Of a stretch of 16,083 nt of DNA, positions 1-6,683 are shown in pieces (position 1 is the first letter of the stretch; each line of letters starts with the position of its first letter). Made by a program: the position numbers and the translations under genes. The notes under the pieces were generated by a model, which was not told the DNA's origin, searched no databases, and saw nothing but the letters and a program-made list of their open reading frames with translations. Source of the DNA: JAVMKJ01 sp031732875 (GTDB lineage: Bacteria > Pseudomonadota > Gammaproteobacteria > Competibacterales > Competibacteraceae); NCBI GenBank assembly GCA_031732875.1, contig JAVMKL010000257.1, positions 1 to 16,083 on the forward strand, written 5' to 3'.

Positions 1-54
1 AGCGCCGCGTTCGCAATGCGGAGGTCGAGGGTTCGATCCCCTTCTGCTCCACCA
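1..54 (+). tRNA. tRNA-Ala (anticodon CGC), 5' end outside window
   Basis: The 3' part of a tRNA is visible. The anticodon stem is CCGCG (5-9) with TGCGG (17-21), around the loop TTCGCAA with anticodon CGC at 12-14, which reads GCG (Ala). The T arm is GAGGG-TTCGATC-CCCTT. The 3' acceptor strand is CTGCTCC, followed by discriminator A51 and an encoded CCA (52-54). The U at the third position from the end of the acceptor strand is what the alanine G3:U70 identity pair requires, although the 5' partner lies outside the window. The acceptor 5' strand and D arm are missing only because the window starts inside the gene. Confidence 0.9.
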
Positions 55-86
55 AACAACAAGTTTGGCAATTTCCGGAAACATCC

Positions 87-113
87 AAAAGCCCGCTTCT
101 CAGCGGGCTTTTT
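87..113 (+). terminator. Rho-independent terminator of the tRNA gene
   Basis: A GCCCGCT / AGCGGGC stem (91-97 with 102-108) encloses a four-base loop. It is flanked by AAAA upstream and a run of five T (109-113) downstream. It lies 33 bases past the CCA end, as expected for a tRNA transcript terminator. Confidence 0.85.
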
Positions 114-372
114 CATGCCCTGCTTCGATCCGATCCGATCCGAAAAGATATCCGCATGGATACTTTACGCGGCCAGCAATTCCCGGCGTCTTGATTTACA
201 AGGATTTTTTCGCCTAATCAGGGTTACATTAGCAAAATATATCCTTAAAAATCATAGTCACAAAAATAAGAGAGCGGGAATCGCTGTTACGCGGCGGGTT
301 TCGCCAACGGCCACCAATGATCGTTCAATCTGGTCAAGCGTGTCCGACCAAAGAGGTTTTACCGTCTCGCTG

Positions 373-388
373 TTCACCGACGGTTCGG
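373..388 (+). promoter_or_regulatory. Possible CreB-binding tag upstream of the hydrolase gene
   Basis: The sequence is TTCAC-N6-TTCGG. The known E. coli cre tag is TTCAC-N6-TTCAC, so eight of ten defined bases match with the right spacing. A further TTCAC follows at 392-396, but out of the 11-bp phase. The creBC genes lie 2.5 kb downstream in this window. The match is imperfect and short motifs arise by chance, so this is a candidate only. Confidence 0.3.
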
Positions 389-415
389 ACTTTCACCCAG
401 TCCCACCCCTATCCC

Positions 416-444
416 TATATTGGAACATCCGGAGAATTCCAATA
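416..444 (+). promoter_or_regulatory. Candidate -10 box overlapped by an inverted-repeat operator
   Basis: TATTGGAA (418-425) and TTCCAATA (437-444) are perfect 8-bp inverted arms separated by 11 bases that include the palindrome TCCGGA. The left arm overlaps TATATT (416-421), a reasonable -10 hexamer; no good -35 is visible. The repeat sits 28 bases before the hydrolase start codon. Such spacing suits a dimeric repressor or activator site, or a hairpin in the 5' leader. No regulator gene is adjacent. Confidence 0.45.
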
Positions 445-471
445 GTCCAAAGATCGTTGAGGGAAAGAGCC

Positions 472-1365
472 ATGTCCGAGCAAGCCTGGGCTGCATCCAT
501 ACTGGCCGTGCTGGTGGGATATTCCACCGCGGTTGAGTCGCGGTTGGTCGTGGAAAAACGATGGGTACCCGCGAACGTCACCGACAGCTCTGGAAACGAT
601 GTCTCGCAGGACATCATGGTGACGATTTTCCATGACGACGACGCGCCAATGCCGTACCCGGCCCTCGTGCTCAACCACGGACGATCACCACACGCCAACG
701 ACCGGGCTGCGTTGGGCCGGGCGCAGTACTCCGCTGCGTCGCGATGGTTGACGCAACTTGGTTTCATGGTAGCGGTACCGACTCGAATTGGCTATGGCGT
801 CACCGGGGGAAAAGACGTGGAATTCACTGGCGATTGCGGGAACAAGGATTACGCACCCGGCTACGCCGCAAGTGCCGCTCAAACTCTCGCGGTGCTCGAA
901 TACCTGCGCGGCAGGAAGGAGGTCGCAAAAGACCGTGCCGTCATCATGGGGCAATCCTTCGGCGGTACGACCGCAATCGCCATCGCGGCGATGAACCCAC
1001 CAGGGGTGCAGGCTGTCGTCAACTTCGCCGGCGGGGGTGGAGGAAATTCCAAGACCCGTCCGCAAAATCCCTGCGGACAATCGAAGCTGAAAAAGCTGTT
1101 CGCCGACTATGGCAAGACCGCGCATATCCCGACTTTGTGGATCTACACCGAGAACGACCTGTACATGGGTCCCAAATTGCCCAAGGTATGGTTCGACGCA
1201 TTTCGGACCGCGGGCGGTACCGGCGAGTTTGTGCTTTATCCACCCAACGGTGAAGACGGCCATGGTCTTTTCACCCACGCTCCCGAGGTATGGCAGCCCA
1301 AGATGCTCGAATTCCTGCGCACCAACGGTTACCCCGATATCCAAGCGCCTACGCGGATCAAATAA
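472..1365 (+). CDS. Alpha/beta hydrolase (dienelactone-hydrolase-like)
   Basis: This is a 297-residue serine hydrolase of the alpha/beta-hydrolase fold. The nucleophile elbow is G160-Q-S162-F-G-G, the likely acid is D229 in ENDLYMG, and the likely base is H264 in DGHGLF. A conserved strand (ALVLNHG, 64-70) forms the usual oxyanion-hole region. The ATG at 472 is chosen because GAGGG lies about 8 bases upstream and family similarity begins soon after it; the frame stays open further upstream only through non-coding DNA. The first 24 residues contain a short hydrophobic stretch that could be a weak signal peptide, and many relatives are exported. The substrate is unknown. It is followed 72 bases later by the beta-lactamase-family gene on the same strand, so the two may be cotranscribed. 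Base composition looks less GC-rich than in the downstream genes. Confidence 0.82.
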   Translation: MSEQAWAASILAVLVGYSTAVESRLVVEKRWVPANVTDSSGNDVSQDIMVTIFHDDDAPMPYPALVLNHGRSPHANDRAALGRAQYSAASRWLTQLGFMVAVPTRIGYGVTGGKDVEFTGDCGNKDYAPGYAASAAQTLAVLEYLRGRKEVAKDRAVIMGQSFGGTTAIAIAAMNPPGVQAVVNFAGGGGGNSKTRPQNPCGQSKLKKLFADYGKTAHIPTLWIYTENDLYMGPKLPKVWFDAFRTAGGTGEFVLYPPNGEDGHGLFTHAPEVWQPKMLEFLRTNGYPDIQAPTRIK

Positions 1366-2051
1366 GCGGGAGGCAAACGCGAAGCCTCGCAACGCGATCA
1401 TGCGGCCACCCTTCGACCGGGTCGCTTGGAGGCAGGAATGCAATTGATGGCGTTGGCCGTCGCGGTTTTCGCCTTCAGCGTCGGAGTCCGCGTGTGGGCG
1501 GCGCCCGATGAAGAGAAGCTGGGGAAAAGCCTGGGCTATCCGATCGCGCAAATCGGAAACAACAAAAACTGGTATTACGACGAATCGGTGCGGGTCGGTT
1601 CGTTCACCCATCAAGCCGACATTCCCGGCCTCTTCCAAGGCAAGGCAAACGTTCTCCAGCGCTCGAGCAAGCCCATGCAGCTTACCAAGGCGGCGCGCGA
1701 ACCCGACTATCGGTGGAGCATCGACAAGGAGCATGACTTGAGCGTGGACGACTTTCTCGCGCGCCAGCGCATCATGGGTTTGATCGTCGTCAAGGACGGC
1801 GTGATTCAGGTCGAGCGGTACCAGTACGACCGCAAATCCTCGGATCGTTTCACATCGAACTCGATGGCCAAATCGATCGCGGCGCTGGCGGTCGGCTACG
1901 CACTCGACGAAGGCAAGATCGCGTCACTGGACGACCGTGCGGACCGGTACGCGCCGAAACTGCGCGGGACGATCTACGGCGAAACCACTATTCGCAACCT
2001 GTTGCGGATGGCATCCGGGGCCCGATACAAACAAAGCTATGATCGGACGGG

Positions 2052-2079
2052 GGACACCGATGCCTTTAGCGCCGCAATT
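2052..2079. repeat. 28-bp direct repeat, copy 1 (inside the beta-lactamase-family gene)
   Basis: This is identical base for base to 2116-2143. It encodes the segment DTDAFSAAI in the original reading frame. The two copies are offset by 64 bases, which is 1 modulo 3, so the extra unit shifts the frame. Confidence 0.95.
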
Positions 2080-2115
2080 AACTCAATTCCCTTTTTCTCG
2101 TACATCGAAACAAAA
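2080..2115. other. 36-bp AT-rich filler between the 28-bp repeats
   Basis: This filler separates the two repeat copies and is visibly richer in A and T than the gene around it. I find no second copy of it in the window and no terminal inverted repeats, so it does not resemble an insertion sequence. Together with one repeat copy it makes up the 64-bp unit that breaks the gene. Confidence 0.85.
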
Positions 2116-2143
2116 GGACACCGATGCCTTTAGCGCCGCAATT
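2116..2143. repeat. 28-bp direct repeat, copy 2 (inside the beta-lactamase-family gene)
   Basis: This is an exact copy of 2052-2079. From here the frame to the natural stop at 2779 is read in the same codon phase as the first copy uses, which is why loss of one unit restores the gene. Confidence 0.95.
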
Positions 2144-2779
2144 GGGCGCGATGGCATCGAAGGGGCAGCACGCTACGTCACCGCGCGCGAGACGGAGCAG
2201 GGAGCACGTTTTTACTACGCGAGCCCCCATACGGTCATGCTCGCGGCGGTGGTGCGCGGCGCCACCGGCATGAGCCTCAGCGACTATCTGACCCCGCGTC
2301 TTTGGCAAGGCATCGGCGCCGAAGAAACCGCGTTGTGGCGCGCGGACAAGACCGGACTCGAAGTCGCTTTCGGCAACTTCAACGCCACGCTTCGCGATTA
2401 TGCACGGCTGGGCGTGGTGCTCGCCAACGATGGCGTTCGCCCGGACGATCCAGGCGCGAAGCAGATTATTCCGCGCGAATTCCTTCTTGACGCGACCGAC
2501 TGGAAACGGGCGCCCGAGCAGTTTCGCCCTAGACGGGCCTCCCCCTATTGGGGCTATGGCTATCAATTCTGGATCTATCCGGGCGAAAAGAGACGATTCG
2601 CGATGCTCGGCGTCTATGGCCAGTCCCTCTTCGTGGATCCAGGCCAACGGCTGGTCATCGTCCAGATCGGGGCCAATGCCACGGCCGAGGCAAGCGGCAC
2701 GTCGCTCGCTCGTGAAAGAGACGCATTCTGGCGCGGCGTGATGCGCTACTACGACAAGGAACAGGCTCGGGTACCATAA

Positions 2780-2820
2780 GCCACGTTCTCGATCATCAAC
2801 ACCGATCGATTGTTCGTGGC
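2780..2820. promoter_or_regulatory. Two-step inverted repeat between the beta-lactamase-family gene and creB
   Basis: The outer arms are GCCACG (2780-2785) and CGTGGC (2815-2820). The inner arms are TCGATC (2789-2794) and GATCGA (2804-2809), nested around a 9-base loop. The repeat begins at the base after the upstream stop codon and has no T run. It could be a transcript-end hairpin or an operator ahead of creB. The 59 bases from it to creB show no clear CreB tag. Confidence 0.4.
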
Positions 2821-2879
2821 AACGGCCAGGACAACGATAAATGCCCCCCAACCACCGCCTGTTCTTTCCGCAATAGCCG

Positions 2880-3587
2880 ATGACCGCCCGCATCCTGCTG
2901 GTCGAGGACGAACCGTCCATCGCCGAAATCGTCGAGTTCGCTCTCACGAGCGAGGGATTTCAGGTCGCCTGGCGCACCCTGGCTCGCGACGCCGAGGCCG
3001 AACTGGCGGCGGCTCCCTGCGACCTGATCGTGCTCGACATCGGCCTGCCCGACGGCTCGGGGCTGGAACTGCTCAAGCGGGTGCGACGCGCGTCGGAAGT
3101 ACCGGTGCTGATCCTATCGGCCCGCAACGCCGAACTCGACCGGGTGCTCGGCCTGGAACTGGGCGCGGACGACTACGTCGCCAAGCCGTTCAGTCCGCGC
3201 GAACTCGCGGCCCGGGTCAAGGCCATCCTGAAGCGCGCCGCCCGCCCCACCCGCGCCGAGGCAACCGACATCGAGCAAGGGAGCGAGGAAACCTGGTTCG
3301 CGGTCGATGAAACGCGCGCCACGATCCGGTTTCACGGACGCTCGCTCGATCTGACCCGCTACGAATATCTGATTCTCAAAACCCTGCTGGCCCAGCCGGA
3401 ACGGGTATTCTCCCGCGCCCAGTTGATGGAGCGGGCCTGGCCCGATCCGGCCGCCAGCTTCGATCGCGCCGTGGATACCCACATCAAGGCGCTGCGGGCC
3501 AAACTGCGGGAAATCGAGCCGCTCCTCGACCCGATCCGCACCCATCGCGGCCTGGGTTACTCGGTTCGCACCCGCCATCGGTCCTGA
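2880..3587 (+). CDS. creB: Response regulator CreB (OmpR/PhoB family)
   Basis: This 235-residue DNA-binding response regulator is phosphorylated by CreC. The receiver domain (about 1-115) has the acidic pair D10-E11, phospho-acceptor D53 in VLDIGLPDGSG, S80, and K102 in the hallmark stretch GADDYVAKPFSPRE. The winged-helix output domain (about 130-230) includes LTRYEYLILKTLL, RAQLMERAWP, VDTHIKALRAKLR and THRGLGYS, which closely follows E. coli CreB. The ATG at 2880 starts exactly at the receiver domain. creC begins two bases after its stop, so the two are translationally linked. CreB activates its regulon through TTCAC direct repeats in E. coli. It is implicated in beta-lactam responses in Aeromonas (BlrA) and Pseudomonas. 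Confidence 0.93.
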   Translation: MTARILLVEDEPSIAEIVEFALTSEGFQVAWRTLARDAEAELAAAPCDLIVLDIGLPDGSGLELLKRVRRASEVPVLILSARNAELDRVLGLELGADDYVAKPFSPRELAARVKAILKRAARPTRAEATDIEQGSEETWFAVDETRATIRFHGRSLDLTRYEYLILKTLLAQPERVFSRAQLMERAWPDPAASFDRAVDTHIKALRAKLREIEPLLDPIRTHRGLGYSVRTRHRS

Positions 3588-3589
3588 GC

Positions 3590-5032
3590 ATGCGCTTCGG
3601 CCTCAAGCTGTTCCTGGGTTACTTCCTCATCGTCGGCATCGGAGTCTATTTCTCCCTCAACATCTTCGGCAAGGAATTGAAACCCGCCTTTCGCCAGTCG
3701 GCGGAGGAGACGCTGATCGATACTGCCAATCTCCTGGCCGTGCTGGTACGCGACGATGTGTTGAACGGCAGTATCGCCGACGGCCGCTTCCAGGTCCGCC
3801 TGGAAGAGTACGCCCGCCGCGTGCCCAACGCCCGGGTCTGGGATATCGTCAAGAACAGCCTCGATCATCGTATCTACATCACCAACGGGAACGGCATCGT
3901 CATCTTCGATTCCAGCGGCCGGGATATCGGTCGGGACTATTCCCGCTGGAACGACGTGTACCTCACCCTGCACGGCCGGTACGGCGCCCGCACCACCCGC
4001 GCCGATCCGGACGACGAGCGCAGTTCGGTGATGTACGTGGCGGCGCCGATCCGGGACGGCGAGCGGATCATCGGGGCGCTCGCCGTCGCCAAACCCTCGT
4101 CCAGCGTCCAGCCTTACGTGGACCGGGCGGAAGCCAAGCTCCGCCGGGCCGCGGCCGTACTGGTGCTGGTTTCGCTGACCGTCGGCTGGCTGTTTTCCTG
4201 GTCGCTGGCGCGCTCGATCAACCGTCTGGCGGCCTACGCCCGAACCGCCGCCGAAGGTCGGCGCGGCGTCGCTCCGAAGGGTGGTGGCCCGGAATTGCGG
4301 GCGCTGGCCGAAGCATTGGAGACCATGCGGGACCGGCTGGAAGGCCGGGACTACGTGGAGCGCTACGTCCACACCCTGACCCACGAGATGAAGAGCCCGC
4401 TGGCCGCCATCGTCGGGGCCGCCGAACTGTTGCAGGGCGAACTGCCGGCGCCGCGGCGGGAACGGTTCGCCGCGCTGATCGCCGGCGAAGCCGGGCGGCT
4501 CCAGCGTCTGGTCGACCGTCTGCTGGCCCTGGCCACGGTCGAACAACGGCGCGAACCGCAGGAGCGGCGGCCGGTCTTGCTCCAGCGGGTGGCGGAGGAA
4601 CTGCTGGCCTCCCGCGCCCCGGCCATCGCCCGAAAAGACCTGCGCATCGACCAGCGCATCCCGGATAACGCCACCGTGCTCGGCGAGCCGTTCCTGCTGG
4701 TTCAGGCCATCGGCAACCTGCTCGACAACGCCCTGGAGTTTACCCCGACCCAGGGCGCCGTCACCCTCGACGCCGAACCGGCCGGCGACGCCTGGCGGCT
4801 GACGGTGACCAACAGCGGCGGGATGATTCCCGATTACGCCCGCGACCGCCTGTTCGAGCGCTTCTACTCGCTGCCCCGGCCAGATACCGGCCAAAAAAGC
4901 ACCGGCCTGGGGCTGGCGTTCGTCCGCGAGGTCGCGCAACTGCACGGCGGGACGATTACCGTGGACAATCTGCCGAATCCGGACGGTTCCATCGCCGGGG
5001 TCATCGCCTGTCTGAGCCTGCCCACCGGCTGA
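3590..5032 (+). CDS. creC: Sensor histidine kinase CreC
   Basis: This 480-residue inner-membrane kinase is the partner of CreB and has the usual length for the family. TM1 is at about 7-27, a periplasmic sensor region spans 30-185, and TM2 is at about 187-207, followed by a HAMP-like linker. The H box is HTLTHEMKSPLAAI with phospho-accepting H265. The N box is NLLDNALEF (376-384), and the F/G2 region is LFERFYSLPR followed by GQKSTGLGLAFV, highly characteristic of CreC. The G1 segment reads N408-S-G-G-M-I-P where many kinases have D-x-G-x-G, so the adenine-contacting Asp is replaced by Asn. The gene is two bases downstream of creB and 129 bases upstream of creD. Confidence 0.92.
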   Translation: MRFGLKLFLGYFLIVGIGVYFSLNIFGKELKPAFRQSAEETLIDTANLLAVLVRDDVLNGSIADGRFQVRLEEYARRVPNARVWDIVKNSLDHRIYITNGNGIVIFDSSGRDIGRDYSRWNDVYLTLHGRYGARTTRADPDDERSSVMYVAAPIRDGERIIGALAVAKPSSSVQPYVDRAEAKLRRAAAVLVLVSLTVGWLFSWSLARSINRLAAYARTAAEGRRGVAPKGGGPELRALAEALETMRDRLEGRDYVERYVHTLTHEMKSPLAAIVGAAELLQGELPAPRRERFAALIAGEAGRLQRLVDRLLALATVEQRREPQERRPVLLQRVAEELLASRAPAIARKDLRIDQRIPDNATVLGEPFLLVQAIGNLLDNALEFTPTQGAVTLDAEPAGDAWRLTVTNSGGMIPDYARDRLFERFYSLPRPDTGQKSTGLGLAFVREVAQLHGGTITVDNLPNPDGSIAGVIACLSLPTG

Positions 5033-5062
5033 TCGCGGCTCGCGCCTCAAGCCTTTCGCCCG

Positions 5063-5100
5063 TTCATCCGATCCTCACCGATTCCTCATCTTCCGCCCAT
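5063..5100 (+). promoter_or_regulatory. 11-bp-periodic TCAY array, likely CreB binding region of creD
   Basis: TTCAT (5063), CTCAC (5074), CTCAT (5085) and CCCAT (5096) recur at exact 11-bp intervals, and a weaker CTCAA follows at 5107. The known cre tag is two TTCAC blocks with six bases between them, which is the same 11-bp phasing. The first two units have the form TTCAT-N6-CTCAC, eight of ten bases matching. The array lies in the creC-creD gap, where E. coli creD is controlled by a cre tag. A weak -10 candidate TAGGCT is at 5122-5127. Confidence 0.55.
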
Positions 5101-5161
5101 CATCGCCTCAAGCGGACCCCTTAGGCTCGCCTCATCCATTCACGCAGAGAGGAAGCCATCG

Positions 5162-6550
5162 ATGAGATACAGTCTGTTCGCCAAAATCAGCCTGATTTTC
5201 CTGATTACCGTCTTTCTTGCCATCGGCCTGACGCGGATCGGATTCCTGATCGACGAACGCGCGGCGCGGCGCGACGGCGTCGTGGCGGGAATCGCCGCCG
5301 CCACCGCCCGCGACCAAACCGTGATCGGACCGGTGCTGGTCGTTCCCTACACCCGCGTCGCCAGGACGCAGAAACCCAGCGAGAAGGACGAGACCAAGAT
5401 GATCGAGGTCGAAAAACGTTATGCGGATTGCCTCTATCTGCTGCCGGCCGAATTGGACATCCAAGCCAACCTGAACACCGAACAAATCCGGCGCAGCCTT
5501 TATCATGCCGTGGTGTTCGGCGCCAGCATCGCCATCAAGGGCCGCTTCGCCAGCGAGGGCGCCTTGCTGAAACCGGAACCCAACGAACAGATTATCTTCG
5601 GCGACCCGCGACTGATCGTCGGCATCAGCGATCCGCGCGGCATCCTGCGGGCGCCGGTTCTCGCCTGGACCGACCAGCGTCTCGACTTTCTGCCCGGCAC
5701 CGCCGAGCAAAAAATGCCCAACGGCATTCAGGCCCACATTCGCGGCCTCAACCTGCAAGCGCCCTGGTCGGCCGAGTTTGCGTTCTCGCTCGACCTGCGC
5801 GGCACTCAAACCTTCGACCTCGCGCCGGTGGGCGACACCACGCGCATCGGCATCCGGGGCAATTGGCCGCATCCCAGCTTCCAAGGTCAATTCCTGCCCG
5901 AAACGCGCGAAGTCACCGCGACCGGTTTCTCCGCTGCCTGGTCCACCACCCGCCTGGCCACCCACATGATCCATCAATTGTTCGAGCATCTGCGCAACAA
6001 CCGATCGCTCGACACGCTGATCGGCGTGCGCTTCATGGACCCCACCGACAGTTACGTGCAAACCGACCGGGCGATCAAGTACGGGCTCCTGTTCGTCGGC
6101 CTGACCTTCGTCGCCTTCTTCCTGTTCGAAATCCTCAAGCGACTGGCCATCCACCCCTTCCAGTACGGACTGACCGGCGCGGCGCTGGTGCTGTTCTATC
6201 TACTGCTGCTGGCCTTGTCCGAACACCTCGACTTCGCCCTTTCCTATGCCATCGCGACCCTCGGCTGCGTGGCGCTGCTGACCTACTACCTGGTCCACGT
6301 ACTGGGCAGCCGGTGGTGGGGTGTCGGTTTTGGCGGGCTGCTGACCGCCGTGTTCGGCATGCTGTACGTGCTCATCAGTCTGGAGGATCACGCCCTGCTC
6401 GCCGGCTCGGTGGCCCTGTTCGGCTGCCTGGCGCTGGCGATGGTCCTGACCCGCAAGGTGGACTGGTACCAGTTGAGCGATGCCCTGGGGGGGCGGCGCG
6501 GCAAAGTCTCCACCGGCAATCCAGCCGGCGCCGATGCCGTCGGAGGTTGA
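5162..6550 (+). CDS. creD: Inner membrane protein CreD
   Basis: This 462-residue CreD family protein is close to the E. coli length of about 450. The N-terminus carries one membrane helix (about 8-30) ending in RIGFLIDERAARRDGV. A large periplasmic domain follows, including GPVLVVPY and LYLLPAELDIQANL. A C-terminal block of five or so membrane helices begins near residue 300 (LLFVGLTFVAFFLFEIL, IHPFQYGLTGAALVLFYLLLLALSEHL) and ends in RKVDWYQL. The start ATG has GAGAGGAAG about 8 bases upstream. In Enterobacteria and Pseudomonas, creD is the most strongly CreBC-induced gene and affects envelope properties; its biochemical activity is not established. It is separated from creC by the repeat array that probably provides its own promoter control. 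Confidence 0.93.
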   Translation: MRYSLFAKISLIFLITVFLAIGLTRIGFLIDERAARRDGVVAGIAAATARDQTVIGPVLVVPYTRVARTQKPSEKDETKMIEVEKRYADCLYLLPAELDIQANLNTEQIRRSLYHAVVFGASIAIKGRFASEGALLKPEPNEQIIFGDPRLIVGISDPRGILRAPVLAWTDQRLDFLPGTAEQKMPNGIQAHIRGLNLQAPWSAEFAFSLDLRGTQTFDLAPVGDTTRIGIRGNWPHPSFQGQFLPETREVTATGFSAAWSTTRLATHMIHQLFEHLRNNRSLDTLIGVRFMDPTDSYVQTDRAIKYGLLFVGLTFVAFFLFEILKRLAIHPFQYGLTGAALVLFYLLLLALSEHLDFALSYAIATLGCVALLTYYLVHVLGSRWWGVGFGGLLTAVFGMLYVLISLEDHALLAGSVALFGCLALAMVLTRKVDWYQLSDALGGRRGKVSTGNPAGADAVGG

Positions 6551-6593
6551 GAGGCGTTTTTGTACGGCCTCTGGTGAGCTAAGTCGTTGAAAA

Positions 6594-6637
6594 AACTCCC
6601 TCACCCCCAACCCCTCTCCCGGAGGGAGAGGGGAGTT
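6594..6637. repeat. C/G-rich palindromic dispersed-type repeat in the convergent intergenic region
   Basis: The core is a perfect 10-bp stem, CCCCTCTCCC (6611-6620) with GGGAGAGGGG (6624-6633), around a GGA loop. It is bounded by AACTCCC and GGGAGTT. This type of short palindrome (CCCTCACCCC..CTCTCCC..) is one I recognise as a multi-copy intergenic element in many proteobacterial genomes. Read on the - strand, the outer GGGAGTT runs into TTTT, so it may also end transcripts of the leftward operon. It sits 43 bases after the creD stop. Confidence 0.6.
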
Positions 6638-6683
6638 ATTATACAGATTCTGAGACGCCCGGCCGATTCCGCACCGGAGCCGG

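Larger units (their letters stand above)
114..471. other. Non-coding region between tRNA-Ala and the hydrolase gene
   Basis: I see no convincing gene here. Reading frames that cross it lack start signals and family resemblance. It contains three tandem CGATC units (126-140) and an AT-rich patch (about 185-275) unlike the GC-rich surroundings. That patch carries an imperfect inverted repeat: AAGGAT 200-205 with ATCCTT 241-246, and GCcTAAT 212-218 with ATTAGC 228-233. A CreB-tag-like element lies at 373-388 and a strong inverted repeat at 418-444; both are listed separately. The region probably holds the promoter of the downstream hydrolase. Confidence 0.6.
1438..2779 (+). pseudogene. Beta-lactamase-family serine hydrolase, frameshifted by a 64-bp repeat-bounded insertion
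   Basis: The start at ATG 1438 has GGAGG five bases upstream and gives a clear signal peptide (hydrophobic residues 3-20, Ala-Ala near 21-22), so the product would be periplasmic. The SxxK active-site motif is S142-M-A-K145, followed by the family segment TIRNLLRMASGARY (184-197). Reading then enters an insertion and stops at TAG 2131-2133 after 231 residues. The remainder continues in another frame to 2779. It holds FYYASPHT (the Tyr motif, YAS in place of the usual Y-x-N), a Trp-rich core and GVYGQSLFVDP typical of the C-terminus. Removing 64 bases gives a continuous product of 429 residues. Relatives include class C beta-lactamases, esterases and NylB-like amide hydrolases, so beta-lactam hydrolysis is not implied. 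It may be a true pseudogene, a reversible OFF state, or an assembly error. Confidence 0.85.

Noticed and set aside
1..54. tRNA 3' end as the attachment site of an integrated element
   Set aside because: No second copy of the tRNA 3' end and no integrase gene are present in the window.
126..143. CGATC tandem units as a functional microsatellite
   Set aside because: Three units outside any gene or clear promoter are too few to support a role.
16..471. Upstream extension of the alpha/beta hydrolase frame back into the tRNA
   Set aside because: The frame is open by chance through the tRNA and its terminator. The family match and a ribosome site support the ATG at 472.
2080..2115. Filler as a classical insertion sequence or MITE
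   Set aside because: It is too short, has no terminal inverted repeats, and the flanking repeat of 28 bp is far longer than usual target duplications.
2052..2143. CRISPR-like repeat-spacer-repeat unit
   Set aside because: The repeat length (28) and spacer length (36) fall in the CRISPR range, but there are only two copies, the repeat is protein-coding sequence of a recognisable hydrolase, and no cas gene is present.
3557..5050. Long open frame on the - strand opposite creC
   Set aside because: It is a GC-rich shadow of creC: low-complexity Gly/Arg/Gln composition, no family resemblance, and complete overlap with a well-supported gene.
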